Source of the DNA: Paenibacillus albicereus
GTDB lineage: Bacteria > Bacillota > Bacilli > Paenibacillales > Paenibacillaceae
Assembly (NCBI RefSeq): GCF_012676905.1
Contig: NZ_CP051428.1
Location: 3,062,001-3,126,000, forward strand
Reading direction: 5' to 3'
Length of the DNA stretch: 64,000 bases
In this document: positions 25,249 through 33,920 of the stretch, piece after piece
How the letters are laid out: each line of letters begins with the position of its first letter
Numbering within the stretch: position 1 is the stretch's first letter
Program-made: the position numbers and the translations under genes
The notes under the pieces: generated by a model
The model's database searches: none
What the model was told of the DNA's origin: nothing
The model's input: only the letters and a program-made list of their open reading frames with translations

Positions 25249-26487
25249 TTAGGACGAACCCTCGATCGACTGCTTCCAAGCCTGGGCCAGCTGATGCGGA
25301 CTCATCGCGCCGGCAGAAGCTCCATAGGCCGCCCACAGCGGCTCGAACGGAAGCAAGCGGCCAAGCTCGGGCTTCCCGCTCGATCCCTCCTCTGGAAAAA
25401 TCGCCTGCTTCCAGATGGAAAGAGGCAAGCCCGCCTCGGCGCCTTCTGCAGCCGCATACAAGCCGGGATTGGCCGGAAGCAGGCCGCCCGCCTCGCGCAA
25501 GCGCTCTTGGGCGCTGCGAGCGGTCGCGGCCGCGATCCAGGACCCGGCGGCGGCCGGAAACTCCGTATCGGAAGCGATCACGTAGCCATACCCGCCCCGC
25601 GCGGACAGAGGGGCGGCGGCAGAGAGGCTCTCATCGGCCACGAACTCCGAGCCCAGGCCATAGCTGCGATAATACGACAAGGGCACGACCGCCGAGAAGC
25701 TGCCTCCTCCGCGAACGAGCTCGACGGCGGCCGCAGCGCTTCCGGCAGCCGTGAGGTCCGGCGCTTGCAGAGGCGCCGGCCGGGGCAGCACGGACGCCTC
25801 CAGCCGAGCCGGATCGAGCGGCGCGCCTTCCCCGTGCCAGCGCGCCAGCCAAGCGAGCGCATGAACGCCGTCGGCAGAAGGAATCGCCGCCGCCGCGCGC
25901 TCCGGCGCCTGCGCCCGCAGCCGCTCCAGCTCGGCCCAGGCTGCGGGCGGCTTGCTCCAGCCGGCCGCATGCAGCGCCTCGCGGCTCCAGATCAGCACAG
26001 GAGGATCCGCATAGGCCGGAGTCCCCCAAGCATAGCCGCGCCAGCGGAGCTCCTGAGCGAACGGACTCGCCTCCGCAGCCGAGGCCGAGCCGCCGTCTTG
26101 TGGCACGAGGCCGTCCGCCGGAAGCAGCTTGCCCGCCGAAGCCCAGCGCAGGCTGTCGCGGTTCGAAAGCAGCCGGATGTCGGCGGGCTGCGCGCCTGCT
26201 TCCGAGCCTCGTTCCCCTGCGGCATCCACCGCGATGAGCTCGGCCTGCCACTGGGGATGAAGGCTCTCCCATTCCTCCGTGATGCTCTCCAAGGCCGCAA
26301 GCGCCTCCGGACCGAGGGAAACGCTTACACGCAGCCTTGCCTCTCGGCTCTCTCCGCTGCCGTCCTGCGGGCGGTCGATTCCTCCCGAAGGCTGGTCCGC
26401 CGGCTGCGGAAGCAGCGAAACCGGGGAAGGTCCTTCCTGAACGAGCAGCAGCAGCGCGCATAAGACGACGGCGCCGGGCAGAATCAT
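25249..26487 (-). CDS. Extracellular solute-binding protein, orphan (ABC family 1 type)
   Basis: A 412-residue exported protein resembling carbohydrate ABC-transporter binding proteins: VSVSLGPEALAALESITEEW near the start, ADIRLLSNRDSLRW, YAWGTPAYADPPVLIWSREAL, and a late GGYGYVIASDTEFPAAAGSWI region. No permease or ATPase gene is adjacent, and there is no lipobox Cys. The ATG at 26487 has only weak ribosome-binding sequence. A CTG at 26505 has GAGGAGG about 9 bases upstream and adds a basic ERKKW n-region, which would make a better signal peptide. The ligand is unknown. Confidence 0.8.
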   Translation of the reverse strand: MILPGAVVLCALLLLVQEGPSPVSLLPQPADQPSGGIDRPQDGSGESREARLRVSVSLGPEALAALESITEEWESLHPQWQAELIAVDAAGERGSEAGAQPADIRLLSNRDSLRWASAGKLLPADGLVPQDGGSASAAEASPFAQELRWRGYAWGTPAYADPPVLIWSREALHAAGWSKPPAAWAELERLRAQAPERAAAAIPSADGVHALAWLARWHGEGAPLDPARLEASVLPRPAPLQAPDLTAAGSAAAAVELVRGGGSFSAVVPLSYYRSYGLGSEFVADESLSAAAPLSARGGYGYVIASDTEFPAAAGSWIAAATARSAQERLREAGGLLPANPGLYAAAEGAEAGLPLSIWKQAIFPEEGSSGKPELGRLLPFEPLWAAYGASAGAMSPHQLAQAWKQSIEGSS

Positions 26488-26589
26488 CCACTTTTTACGT
26501 TCCAGGGTCCTGTCCTCCTCGGTCTCCCCTTCTGATCTCTATCCTCCTATCCTATCAAAAGAATCGGGACTTGTCTTCCTTGCCGAAGC

Positions 26590-26632
26590 AAAAAGCAGGC
26601 CGAAAGCTTCAGCGATCTGAAGCCTTCGGCCT
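26590..26632 (-). terminator. Intrinsic terminator of the PIN-PhoH gene
   Basis: A 15-position stem with one mismatch (26597-26611 with 26618-26632) followed on the minus strand by GCTTTTTGC, 15 bases after the stop. Confidence 0.88.
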
Positions 26633-26647
26633 ATTTCATTGCGGATC

Positions 26648-27979
26648 TTAAAGCAGGTCCGCCGCCAGCTGGGCCAGCTTGGAGCGTTCTCCCTTTTCCA
26701 GGTTGATATGCCCGCTCAGCCCTTCCTTCTTGAAGCTCTCCACGATATAAGACAGGCCGTTGCTCATCGAATCGAGATAAGGATGGTCGATCTGCTCGGG
26801 ATCGCCCATAAGCACGATCTTGCTGCCTTCTCCGACGCGCGAGACGATCGTCTTGACCTCATGCCGGCTCAGGTTCTGCGCTTCGTCGATGATGATGAAC
26901 TGCCCTGGAATCGAGCGGCCGCGGATGTAGGTGAGCGCCTCGACCTGGATGCTGCCGAGCCCCATCAGGATCTTGTCGATGTCGCCGGACTTCTTGGTGT
27001 CGAACAGGAACTCCAGGTTGTCGTAGATGGGCTGCATCCACGGCCGCAGCTTCTCCTCCTTCTCCCCGGGCAAGTAGCCGATATCCTTGCCCATCGGCAC
27101 GACCGGGCGCGCGATGAGCAGCTTCTTGTACTTATGCTCGTCTTCGATCTTGAGCAGTCCGGCGGCCAGCGCGAGCAGCGTCTTGCCGGTGCCGGCCTTG
27201 CCGGTGAGGGTGACGAGCGGAATGTCGTCGCTGAGCAGCAGCTCGAGCGCCATGCGCTGCTGGGCGTTGCGCGCCGTGATGCCCCATACGGGATCGTTGC
27301 TCATGTAGAGCGGCTCCAGCCTCGCGCCGTCCTGGCTCACTTTGAGCAGCGCGCTCTTGGACGTGCCCAGCTCGTCGCGCAGGATGATGAACTCGTTCGG
27401 ATGGAGCCTGGAGCTCAGCTGCAGGCTCTTGACGCTGAGGAAGCGGTAGGAGTAGAACTCGTCGATGACCGAAGGATGGACGAACAGCGTCGCCGTACCG
27501 GTGTAGACGTCGGACGGCTCCGCGACGCGGTCGGACAGGTAGTCCTCCGCCTGCAGGCCGAGCACGTCCGCCTTGATGCGCACCAGCACGTCCTTGCTCA
27601 CGAGCACGACATCGCGCTTCGAGCCCTTCTCTTCTTCTTCCATATGGTAATTCAGGGCGACGGCGAGGATGCGGTTGTCGTTCGACATCTCCCCGAACAT
27701 TTCCTGAACGCGGACAAAGCTCCGATGGTTGAGCTCGACGCGCAGCACGCCGCCGCGCGGAGTCGCGATGCCTTCGTGGAGACGGCCGTTTTCCCTCAGC
27801 CCGTCAAGCAGCCTCGAGACATGGCGGGCGTTGCGCCCGAGCTCATCCGCCAGCCTTTTCTTGGAATCGATCTCCTCGAGCACGACCGCCGGGATGATGA
27901 CCTCGTTGTCGTCGAACGAAAAGATCGCCTGCGGATCATGAAGCAGCACATTCGTATCCAATACGAAGATTTTTGTCAT
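26648..27979 (-). CDS. PIN domain-PhoH family ATPase (YlaK-like, PhoH2)
   Basis: A 443-residue cytosolic protein with an N-terminal PIN ribonuclease domain (KIFVLDTNVLLHD, VLEEIDSKKR) and a C-terminal PhoH ATPase domain (Walker A KAGTGKTLLAL near 250; Walker B FIIIDEAQNLS). Characterised PhoH2 proteins are RNA-unwinding ribonucleases. The true ATG at 27979 has AGGAGGGATCCTC upstream; a longer frame to 28561 is not coding. It lies near ylaH and typA, as in B. subtilis. It is distinct from the shorter phoH at 59138-60109. Confidence 0.92.
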   Translation of the reverse strand: MTKIFVLDTNVLLHDPQAIFSFDDNEVIIPAVVLEEIDSKKRLADELGRNARHVSRLLDGLRENGRLHEGIATPRGGVLRVELNHRSFVRVQEMFGEMSNDNRILAVALNYHMEEEEKGSKRDVVLVSKDVLVRIKADVLGLQAEDYLSDRVAEPSDVYTGTATLFVHPSVIDEFYSYRFLSVKSLQLSSRLHPNEFIILRDELGTSKSALLKVSQDGARLEPLYMSNDPVWGITARNAQQRMALELLLSDDIPLVTLTGKAGTGKTLLALAAGLLKIEDEHKYKKLLIARPVVPMGKDIGYLPGEKEEKLRPWMQPIYDNLEFLFDTKKSGDIDKILMGLGSIQVEALTYIRGRSIPGQFIIIDEAQNLSRHEVKTIVSRVGEGSKIVLMGDPEQIDHPYLDSMSNGLSYIVESFKKEGLSGHINLEKGERSKLAQLAADLL

Positions 27980-28097
27980 GAGGATCCCTCCTGGCGCCGG
28001 ATGATTCCGAAAGACGGCGAGCATAGTCCTCCGGAACAGGGACAAACTAGGATCGGTTGCAGAGATTAAGGCTAGAGGAAAGGTCTGGTGTCCCGAA

Positions 28098-28640
28098 ATG
28101 AGAAAATGGCTGCTTTCTGCTGCGTTGCTTTGCTTGGCGATTGCCGGCTGCGGCACGGCCGCAACCCGCGATGCCGCCCCTCCTTCTGCCGGCGGTGCGG
28201 CGGTGCGCTCCCAACAGACCCATGCGGAAGGCGAGAAGACGATCGGTTCCGCCCAGGCCGCCAAACGGCTGGAGGAGCTGGCTTCACGAGTCGAAGGCGT
28301 GGAGAAGGCGCATTGCGTCCTTGCCGGAAAAACGGCTGTGGTCGGCATCGACGTCGGCGGCAGCGTGGAGCGCTCCAAAGTCGGCACGATCAAGTATGCC
28401 GTCGCGCAAGCGCTGCGCGAAGATCCGCTCGGCGTAAATGCCGTCGTCACGGCAGACATGGACGTAAACCGACGGCTCGCGGAGCTTGGAGAAGACATCC
28501 GCGCCGGCCGGCCGATCCAGGGCTTCGCCGAGGAGATGGCCGATCTGATCGGACGCGTCATGCCGCAGCTGCCAAGCGAGGTTCTTCCGTTGCCGGAATC
28601 GAACCGCGTGCAGCCGGCCGCTTCCCCCGGTCGCCCCTAG
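28098..28640 (+). CDS. YhcN/YlaJ family sporulation lipoprotein
   Basis: A 180-residue lipoprotein with signal peptide and lipobox LAIAGC (lipidated Cys18), a linker, then the YhcN/YlaJ domain (RLEELASRVEGVEKAHCVLA, VGTIKYAVAQAL). Family members are made in the forespore and found in the spore inner membrane. It is transcribed divergently from the PIN-PhoH gene, opposite to ylaH and typA, whereas in B. subtilis these are co-oriented. Confidence 0.87.
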   Translation: MRKWLLSAALLCLAIAGCGTAATRDAAPPSAGGAAVRSQQTHAEGEKTIGSAQAAKRLEELASRVEGVEKAHCVLAGKTAVVGIDVGGSVERSKVGTIKYAVAQALREDPLGVNAVVTADMDVNRRLAELGEDIRAGRPIQGFAEEMADLIGRVMPQLPSEVLPLPESNRVQPAASPGRP

Positions 28641-28691
28641 CCGCCGAGAGCATGATTCAATCCTCAGCGAAAAACACGTCCCGAGCGCGCA

Positions 28692-28727
28692 AGAAGCCTG
28701 GCGACCTTTACAGGTCGCCAGGCTTCT
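28692..28727. terminator. Bidirectional terminator
   Basis: A perfect 15-base-pair stem (28692-28706 with 28713-28727) with a 6-base loop. On the plus strand ATTTCAT follows, ending the lipoprotein gene. On the minus strand it lies 3 bases after the 45-codon ORF. Confidence 0.85.
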
Positions 28728-28730
28728 ATT

Positions 28731-28868
28731 TCATGTCTGCACGGGAATGAAGCCGAAGCGCTGCGCCGCCGAAGCGGACAGGCCGTCGACGCGAAACGGC
28801 TCCGCAGCAGCCGGATGGGACGGCGCGTCATGGCGGTTGTTGATGCAAGCCCAAGCGCGCTCTCTCAT
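28731..28868 (-). CDS. Small hypothetical protein, 45 residues
   Basis: ATG at 28868 to TGA at 28731 encodes MRERAWACINNRHDAPSHPA and continues to a hydrophobic GFIPVQT end. I recognise no family. Support is contextual: GGGAGGTT sits about 6 bases upstream, an extended -10 promoter (TGTTATACT) lies about 50 bases upstream, and a strong terminator follows at once. The alternative is a non-coding RNA from the same unit. Confidence 0.55.
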   Translation of the reverse strand: MRERAWACINNRHDAPSHPAAAEPFRVDGLSASAAQRFGFIPVQT

Positions 28869-28917
28869 CGGCCCAACCTCCCGGGAGTCAGATTATCATG
28901 GTGAGCATCTCAGCTGT

Positions 28918-28926
28918 AGTATAACA
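28918..28926 (-). promoter_or_regulatory. Extended -10 promoter for the 45-codon ORF
   Basis: Minus-strand TGTTATACT (28926-28918) matches an extended -10. No good -35 is present at 17 bases. Transcription would start near 28911 and give a leader of about 43 bases. Confidence 0.5.
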
Positions 28927-28949
28927 TACGTATGCCGCAGCCACTACGG

Positions 28950-30026
28950 TCATTCGCCCAGTTTGGCCTGCAGCGCTTTTTTGGCTTTGTCGAGGGAGGC
29001 GTCATCCACATAGACGTAGGGGCTGCGCCAATCGCCCGTCAGCGCGATGAACTCGATGTCGCCGCTGCCGATGCCGAAGAAGGCCATGAGCATCGCCCGG
29101 ATCTCCGACTCCGGCATGTCGGTCCTCATGTTGTCGCCGACCGCGCCGAACACCTTGCCGAGCCGCAGGAAGCCGGGCACCGACTTGAGCTTGGACGTCA
29201 TCGCCCCGATGACCTGCTCCTGGCGCTGGTTGCGCTCGAAGTCGCTGCTCATGTTCGTGCCGTCGTTGGACTTGCGGTAGCGGACGAAGCCGAGCGCGTC
29301 CTCGCCGTTCAGCTTCTGGACGCCCTTTTTGAGGTGGATGCTCGTGCCTCCCGGCTGCCCCGCGTGGTCGTCGTAATCCATATCCATGTCGACGTCGACC
29401 TGGACGCCTCCGAGCGCGTCGACGACATCCGCGAAGCCTTGGAAATTGATCGTCGCGGCATAATCGATCGGAATGTCGAAGTAGCTGCCGATCGCATCCT
29501 TCATGCCGAGCTTGCCTTGCCGCTCCGCCTCCTGCCGGCTGATGCTCTTGTCCTTCGATTTCGCGTTGCTGATGAAAGCGGCATAATAGCTGTTCACTTT
29601 GCGCTGCTTGTAGCCTTTGACCGGGACGCGCGCGTCGCGAGGGATCGATACGACGACGGCGCTTTTGGTGCGCGGGTTGAACGCCGCCGCCATGAGCACG
29701 TCCGTATTGAGCAGCCCGCTTTCTCCGCGCGTATCCAGACCCATCAGCAGCATCGCGGCCGGCTGCGTGCGCACCGAGCTCGCCGCAGGCACGGCCGGAG
29801 CGCCGCTGCTGATCTGGCCGAGCGCCTTGTTGGCGTCGTACAGCAGATAAGCCGCGAAGCCGGCCCCCGCGAGCAGGACGAGCACGAGCAGCGTCATCAG
29901 CCGCCGCAGCCAGTACACCCGCTTCGGCTTGCGCTTCGCGGCTTGTCCCTTGCGCCTTCCGGCAGGCGCGCCGGACCTTCCCTCTCCGCGCGAACCGCGA
30001 GACGGATATTCGTTTCCCCTATTCAT
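28950..30026 (-). CDS. LytR-CpsA-Psr (LCP) family glycopolymer transferase
   Basis: LCP enzymes attach wall teichoic acid or other glycopolymers from undecaprenyl carriers to peptidoglycan at the outer membrane face. The 358-residue protein has a basic cytoplasmic N-terminus, one transmembrane helix (about 41-63), and an LCP domain with LLMGLDTRGESGLLNTDVLM, the SIPRDARV motif (its arginines contact lipid pyrophosphate) and FVRYRKSNDGTNMSSDFERN. AAGGAGACAGCT precedes the ATG. It is downstream of ylaH. Which polymer it transfers cannot be told from sequence. Confidence 0.93.
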   Translation of the reverse strand: MNRGNEYPSRGSRGEGRSGAPAGRRKGQAAKRKPKRVYWLRRLMTLLVLVLLAGAGFAAYLLYDANKALGQISSGAPAVPAASSVRTQPAAMLLMGLDTRGESGLLNTDVLMAAAFNPRTKSAVVVSIPRDARVPVKGYKQRKVNSYYAAFISNAKSKDKSISRQEAERQGKLGMKDAIGSYFDIPIDYAATINFQGFADVVDALGGVQVDVDMDMDYDDHAGQPGGTSIHLKKGVQKLNGEDALGFVRYRKSNDGTNMSSDFERNQRQEQVIGAMTSKLKSVPGFLRLGKVFGAVGDNMRTDMPESEIRAMLMAFFGIGSGDIEFIALTGDWRSPYVYVDDASLDKAKKALQAKLGE

Positions 30027-30096
30027 AGCTGTCTCCTTATGGCCACGCCTGAATTTCGGACGCTTTGTCCCGGGCTTCCAGGAGGAGCGGAAGCGC

Positions 30097-30396
30097 TCAG
30101 CTCTGGCCGGCGTCGCTCTGCTGCTGGCGCTTCGCCATCCGGCGGTCGTTGAACTGGCGCACCCGCAGCAGCAGCATCATCGCGACGGCGACGGCCATGC
30201 ACTGGATGATCGGCAGCTTGTCGATCTGGAACACGAGCAGCACGGCCGAGCCGATCGCCATCATCAGATAGACCAGAATCTCCTTGAGCAGCGGCAGCCG
30301 TTGCTGGGGACGGAATACTTTATTGAAGATATAGATGACGCTGGCCAGAATCAGGATATACGAGACAAGCGGATGGTCGCTGAGCCACTCCTGCAT
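30097..30396 (-). CDS. ylaH: YlaH family membrane protein
   Basis: A 99-residue protein with three hydrophobic segments and a basic C-terminal tail (RVRQFNDRRMAKRQQQ), matching YlaH, which follows typA in Bacilli. The role is unknown. GGAGGAGTGAACAGGG precedes the ATG. It is 131 bases downstream of typA, beyond an inverted repeat, so it may be transcribed separately. Confidence 0.85.
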   Translation of the reverse strand: MQEWLSDHPLVSYILILASVIYIFNKVFRPQQRLPLLKEILVYLMMAIGSAVLLVFQIDKLPIIQCMAVAVAMMLLLRVRQFNDRRMAKRQQQSDAGQS

Positions 30397-30446
30397 CCCT
30401 GTTCACTCCTCCGGTTGGTTGTACAAGCGGTCCGATATGGGTACAA

Positions 30447-30506
30447 CGAGCAAGCGGCGCATTTGGCTGTCCGGCTGTGCGCCGGCGCCAAACCGCCGCT
30501 TGCTCG
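30447..30506 (-). terminator. Long inverted repeat after typA
   Basis: Thirteen perfect base pairs (30447-30459 with 30494-30506) enclose a 34-base G/C-rich loop that can itself pair, 20 bases past the typA stop. A T run is lacking (TTGTAC follows). This is a probable terminator or attenuator between typA and ylaH. Confidence 0.5.
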
Positions 30507-30526
30507 CTTGCTAGGTTCGGCTGGGA

Positions 30527-32368
30527 TCAGACTCCGGCCTGGGACGTCTTGCGCTGCTTCTCCGCGCGCTCGCGCTCGCTCTTGTTGAGCAGCTTCTTGC
30601 GCATGCGGATGGATTTCGGCGTGATCTCGCAGTATTCGTCGTCGTTGAGGTACTCCAGAGCCGCCTCCAGCGTATACGTGCGGGGCGTCTTGAGGCGGAC
30701 CGTCTCATCCTTGGTCGCGGAGCGGATGTTGGTCAGCTGCTTCTCTTTGCAGATGTTGACGACGATGTCCTGATCGCGGTTGTGCTCGCCGACGATCATG
30801 CCCTCGTAGATCTCCGCGCCCGGCTCGAGGAACAGGATGCCGCGGTCCTCGACGCCCATCATGCCGTAGAACGTCGAAACGCCGTTCTCGGTCGCGACAA
30901 GCACGCCCTGATGGCGTCCGCCGACGCTGCTGCCGACGATCGGGCCGTAGCTGTCGAACGCATGGTTCATGATGCCGTAGCCGCGCGTCAGCGTCAGGAA
31001 CTGCGTCCGGTAGCCGATGAGGCCGCGAGCCGGAATGATGAACTCCAGGCGGACCTGGCCGTTGCCGTTGTTGATCATGTTGACCATCTCGGCCTTGCGC
31101 GTGCCGAGGCTTTCCATGACGGCGCCCATGCTCTCCTCCGGCACGTCGATCAGCAGGCGCTCGTACGGCTCCATCTTCTGGCCGTCGATCTCCTTGACGA
31201 TGACTTCTGGCATCGATACTTGGAGCTCATAGCCTTCGCGGCGCATGTTCTCGATGAGGATGCCGAGGTGAAGCTCGCCGCGGCCGGATACGATGAACAC
31301 ATCCGGGCTGTCCGTATCCTGCACGCGCAGCGCGACGTCCGTCTCCAGCTCCTTGTAGAGGCGCTCGCGCAGCTTGCGGGAGGTGATCCACTTGCCTTCG
31401 CGGCCGGCGAACGGGCTGTTGTTGACGAGGAACGTCATCTGCAGCGTCGGCTCGTCGATCTCCAGCACCGGCAGCGCCTCCGGCTTGGCCGGATCGGCGA
31501 TCGTCTCGCCGATGTTGATCTCCTTGATGCCGGCGATGGCGACGATGTCGCCTGCCGCCGCTTCTTCGATCTCGATCCGCTTCAGTCCTTGGAAGCCGAA
31601 CAGCTTCTCGATCCGGGCCTGCTTGATCGCGCCTTCGCGCGTCATGACGGCGACGGACTGGCCTTGACGGATGACGCCGCGGTTGACGCGGCCGATCGCG
31701 ATGCGGCCCATGTATTCATTATAGTCGAGCAGCGTCACGAGGAACTGCAGCGGCTCCTCGACGTTCTCGGTCGGGTGCGGGATGCGCTCTACGATCGTCT
31801 CGTAGAGAGCTTCCATGTTCTCATCCTGCTTCTCCACGTCGCGGCTGGACGTGCCCATCAGCGCGGAAGCGTACACGACCGGGAATTCCAGCTGCTGGTC
31901 GTTCGCGCCGAGCTCGATGAACAGGTCGAGCACCTCGTCGACGACGGCTTCCGGATTCGCGTTCGGACGGTCGATCTTGTTGAGGACGACGATCGGGGTC
32001 AGATTGTGCTCGAGGGCCTTGCGCAAGACGAACTTCGTCTGCGGCATGCAGCCCTCGAAGGCGTCTACGACGAGCAGGACGCCGTCGACCATCTTCATGA
32101 TGCGCTCGACTTCGCCGCCGAAGTCGGCGTGTCCGGGCGTATCCACGATGTTGATGAGGTAGTTCTTGTAATTGATCGCGGTGTTCTTGGCCAGGATCGT
32201 GATGCCGCGCTCCCGCTCCAGGTCATTGGAGTCCATCGCCCTCTCGTGCACGACCTCGTTGTCGCGGAACGTGCCGGATTGCTGCAGCAGCTTGTCGACC
32301 AGCGTCGTCTTGCCATGGTCGACGTGCGCGATGATGGCGATATTGCGAATGTTCTCTCTTGCTTGCAT
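30527..32368 (-). CDS. typA: Translational GTPase TypA/BipA
   Basis: A 613-residue ribosome-binding GTPase involved in 50S assembly and stress or cold adaptation. It has G1 AHVDHGKT (14-21), [14 protein letters not shown] (G3), NKIDRP (G4), EF-Tu-like domain 2, EF-G-like domains, and the TypA-specific C-terminal domain ([19 protein letters not shown]). The ATG at 32368 begins [20 protein letters not shown]; the frame open to 32812 is an overlap with the next gene. Confidence 0.98.
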   Translation of the reverse strand: MQARENIRNIAIIAHVDHGKTTLVDKLLQQSGTFRDNEVVHERAMDSNDLERERGITILAKNTAINYKNYLINIVDTPGHADFGGEVERIMKMVDGVLLVVDAFEGCMPQTKFVLRKALEHNLTPIVVLNKIDRPNANPEAVVDEVLDLFIELGANDQQLEFPVVYASALMGTSSRDVEKQDENMEALYETIVERIPHPTENVEEPLQFLVTLLDYNEYMGRIAIGRVNRGVIRQGQSVAVMTREGAIKQARIEKLFGFQGLKRIEIEEAAAGDIVAIAGIKEINIGETIADPAKPEALPVLEIDEPTLQMTFLVNNSPFAGREGKWITSRKLRERLYKELETDVALRVQDTDSPDVFIVSGRGELHLGILIENMRREGYELQVSMPEVIVKEIDGQKMEPYERLLIDVPEESMGAVMESLGTRKAEMVNMINNGNGQVRLEFIIPARGLIGYRTQFLTLTRGYGIMNHAFDSYGPIVGSSVGGRHQGVLVATENGVSTFYGMMGVEDRGILFLEPGAEIYEGMIVGEHNRDQDIVVNICKEKQLTNIRSATKDETVRLKTPRTYTLEAALEYLNDDEYCEITPKSIRMRKKLLNKSERERAEKQRKTSQAGV

Positions 32369-32430
32369 AACTTCTAATCCACTCCATCTGTGTATAGGAT
32401 CAAGCCAAAGTCTCCGACATGCAGGGCCCG

Positions 32431-32913
32431 CTACCAGCGGGCCTTCTTGCTCACCATCATCCATCCGCCCAGCGCGACGAGCGCGACCGCGATCAGATAG
32501 ATGCCCCAGCTCCACAGCAGCACGAAAATCATGCACAGCGCCCACACTCCCGCCAGCGCGGCGGCGATCGTAAAGGCGCTTCTCGGATGGGACGAATCGA
32601 AGGTGTAATACTCGTACAGCCCGACCGCGAGGCCGAGGATGAAGAACGGCCACAAGTACTTCATGTAGCCCCACCCGAACCAGTTGCAGAACAGGAAAAC
32701 CAGTGCGTATACGGACAAAATGCCGCCCGGAACAAGCGCTGCCGCAGGGAGGAGCCGGCCGAAATACAGCACATGCAGCAGTATGCCCGGCACGAGGATG
32801 AACAGCGGCCAAAATACGGAGCCGATGAAGCTGAAGACGCCCATGCGGCCCAGCAGGATGGCGATCCCTGCAAGCAAGATGACGATTCCGGCGGAATATT
32901 GATTGCGGATCAA
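32431..32913 (-). CDS. Small polytopic membrane protein of unknown function
   Basis: A 160-residue protein with five to six hydrophobic segments ([35 protein letters not shown]). The first half resembles the LiaF-type/DUF5668 transmembrane repeat found in envelope-stress proteins, but no C-terminal regulatory domain is present. It starts at TTG 32913 after GGGGGATAGGA. It ends 62 bases before typA in the same direction. Confidence 0.75.
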   Translation of the reverse strand: MIRNQYSAGIVILLAGIAILLGRMGVFSFIGSVFWPLFILVPGILLHVLYFGRLLPAAALVPGGILSVYALVFLFCNWFGWGYMKYLWPFFILGLAVGLYEYYTFDSSHPRSAFTIAAALAGVWALCMIFVLLWSWGIYLIAVALVALGGWMMVSKKARW

Positions 32914-33033
32914 TCCTATCCCCCGTTTCCCTTTGACGACTGCCTGCGGACAGGCAGCGGTACGACCAGTCAGATCTTTCTCATTCTAAAGGAAGCGGAG
33001 TGAAAATGCCAGCGCGAAACCGGGCAAGCCATG

Positions 33034-33078
33034 AAAAAAAGCGCCGTCCCCTGACCTGTTCGGCCATGCGGACGGCGC
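33034..33078 (-). terminator. Intrinsic terminator of the minus-strand TerC gene
   Basis: A 9-base-pair stem (33041-33049 with 33070-33078) with a 20-base loop, followed on the minus strand by seven T residues, 19 bases past the stop. Confidence 0.85.
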
Positions 33079-33097
33079 GGCGGGCGAAGCAGCCTCT

Positions 33098-33778
33098 CTA
33101 GGCCCGGCGGGCCGATCGGGTCAGCAGGATGCCCGCTGCGATGACGGCCGGCACCATCAGCACGGGCAGCGCCTCGTGCAGCAGCGGAGCATGCCGAAGC
33201 ATAGGCTGCAGCGCACGGTCGGAGACGAGCATCTCGCCCGCCGCATAGCCGAGCAGGCCGGCGCCGGCATAGACCAGCGACGGAAAGCGCGCCAGCAAGC
33301 CCCCGAGGAGCTGACTGCCCCATAGAATCATGGGAATGCTAAGGGCGATGCCCAGCAGCATGAGCACCGGCTCACCGCCGGCGACGGCGGCGACGGCGAG
33401 CACGTTGTCGAGGCTCATGACGAAGTCGGCCGCGACGATCGTTCCGACGGCGCTTGCCAGCGTGCCCGCTCGCTTGACGCCGGCTCCCTTGGAGCGGCGC
33501 TCCTCGCCGGGGCGCTCCGCATCCCGCAGCAGCTGGACGGCGATGAGGAGCAGGAGCGCGGAGCCGCACGCCTGGAGATAAGGCAGCTGGAGCAGCGAGA
33601 TGGCGGCGAGCGTCAGCACGCAGCGCAGGGCGATGGCCGCGAACGTGCCCCACGCCATCGCCCGCTTGCGCTGCTGCGGAGGCAAATGCTGGCTCGCCAT
33701 GGCGATGACGAGCGCGTTGTCTCCGCTCAGCAGCACGTTGATGGCAAGAATTTGCATAAAGATCCAAAGATGGTCCAA
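33098..33778 (-). CDS. TerC family integral membrane protein (YjbE-like), copy 1
   Basis: TerC/YjbE proteins are seven-helix membrane proteins linked to metal ion, mainly manganese, export. This 226-residue protein has two symmetric NVLLSGDNALVIAMA and DFVMSLDNVLAVAA segments whose Asp/Asn residues form the family signature. There is no ATG near the start. TTG at 33778 has AGGGAAGGGGG 9 bases upstream and was preferred over TTG at 33787, which directly abuts that sequence. It is divergent from a paralogue with 142 bases between. Confidence 0.88.
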   Translation of the reverse strand: MDHLWIFMQILAINVLLSGDNALVIAMASQHLPPQQRKRAMAWGTFAAIALRCVLTLAAISLLQLPYLQACGSALLLLIAVQLLRDAERPGEERRSKGAGVKRAGTLASAVGTIVAADFVMSLDNVLAVAAVAGGEPVLMLLGIALSIPMILWGSQLLGGLLARFPSLVYAGAGLLGYAAGEMLVSDRALQPMLRHAPLLHEALPVLMVPAVIAAGILLTRSARRA

Positions 33779-33920
33779 GCCGTACAACCCCCTTCCCTAC
33801 AGGGGTATGTACAAGCCAGATTCTTTATGTTACAAAAAAAAACGAATCCTTTGTCCAACTTATTCGTATACGGGTAAGTATTTAGGTCAGAGATAGTTCA
33901 ACAACAAAGGAGGAGCAAGG

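Noticed and set aside
28747-29013. 88-codon plus-strand ORF
   Set aside because: It starts beyond the lipoprotein terminator without a ribosome-binding site and overlaps the better-supported 45-codon gene and the LCP gene end.
33779-33920. yybP-ykoY manganese riboswitch upstream of the TerC genes
   Set aside because: The conserved GGGGAGUA-type loops and terminator are not seen, and the gap shared by two divergent genes is too short for leaders on both sides.
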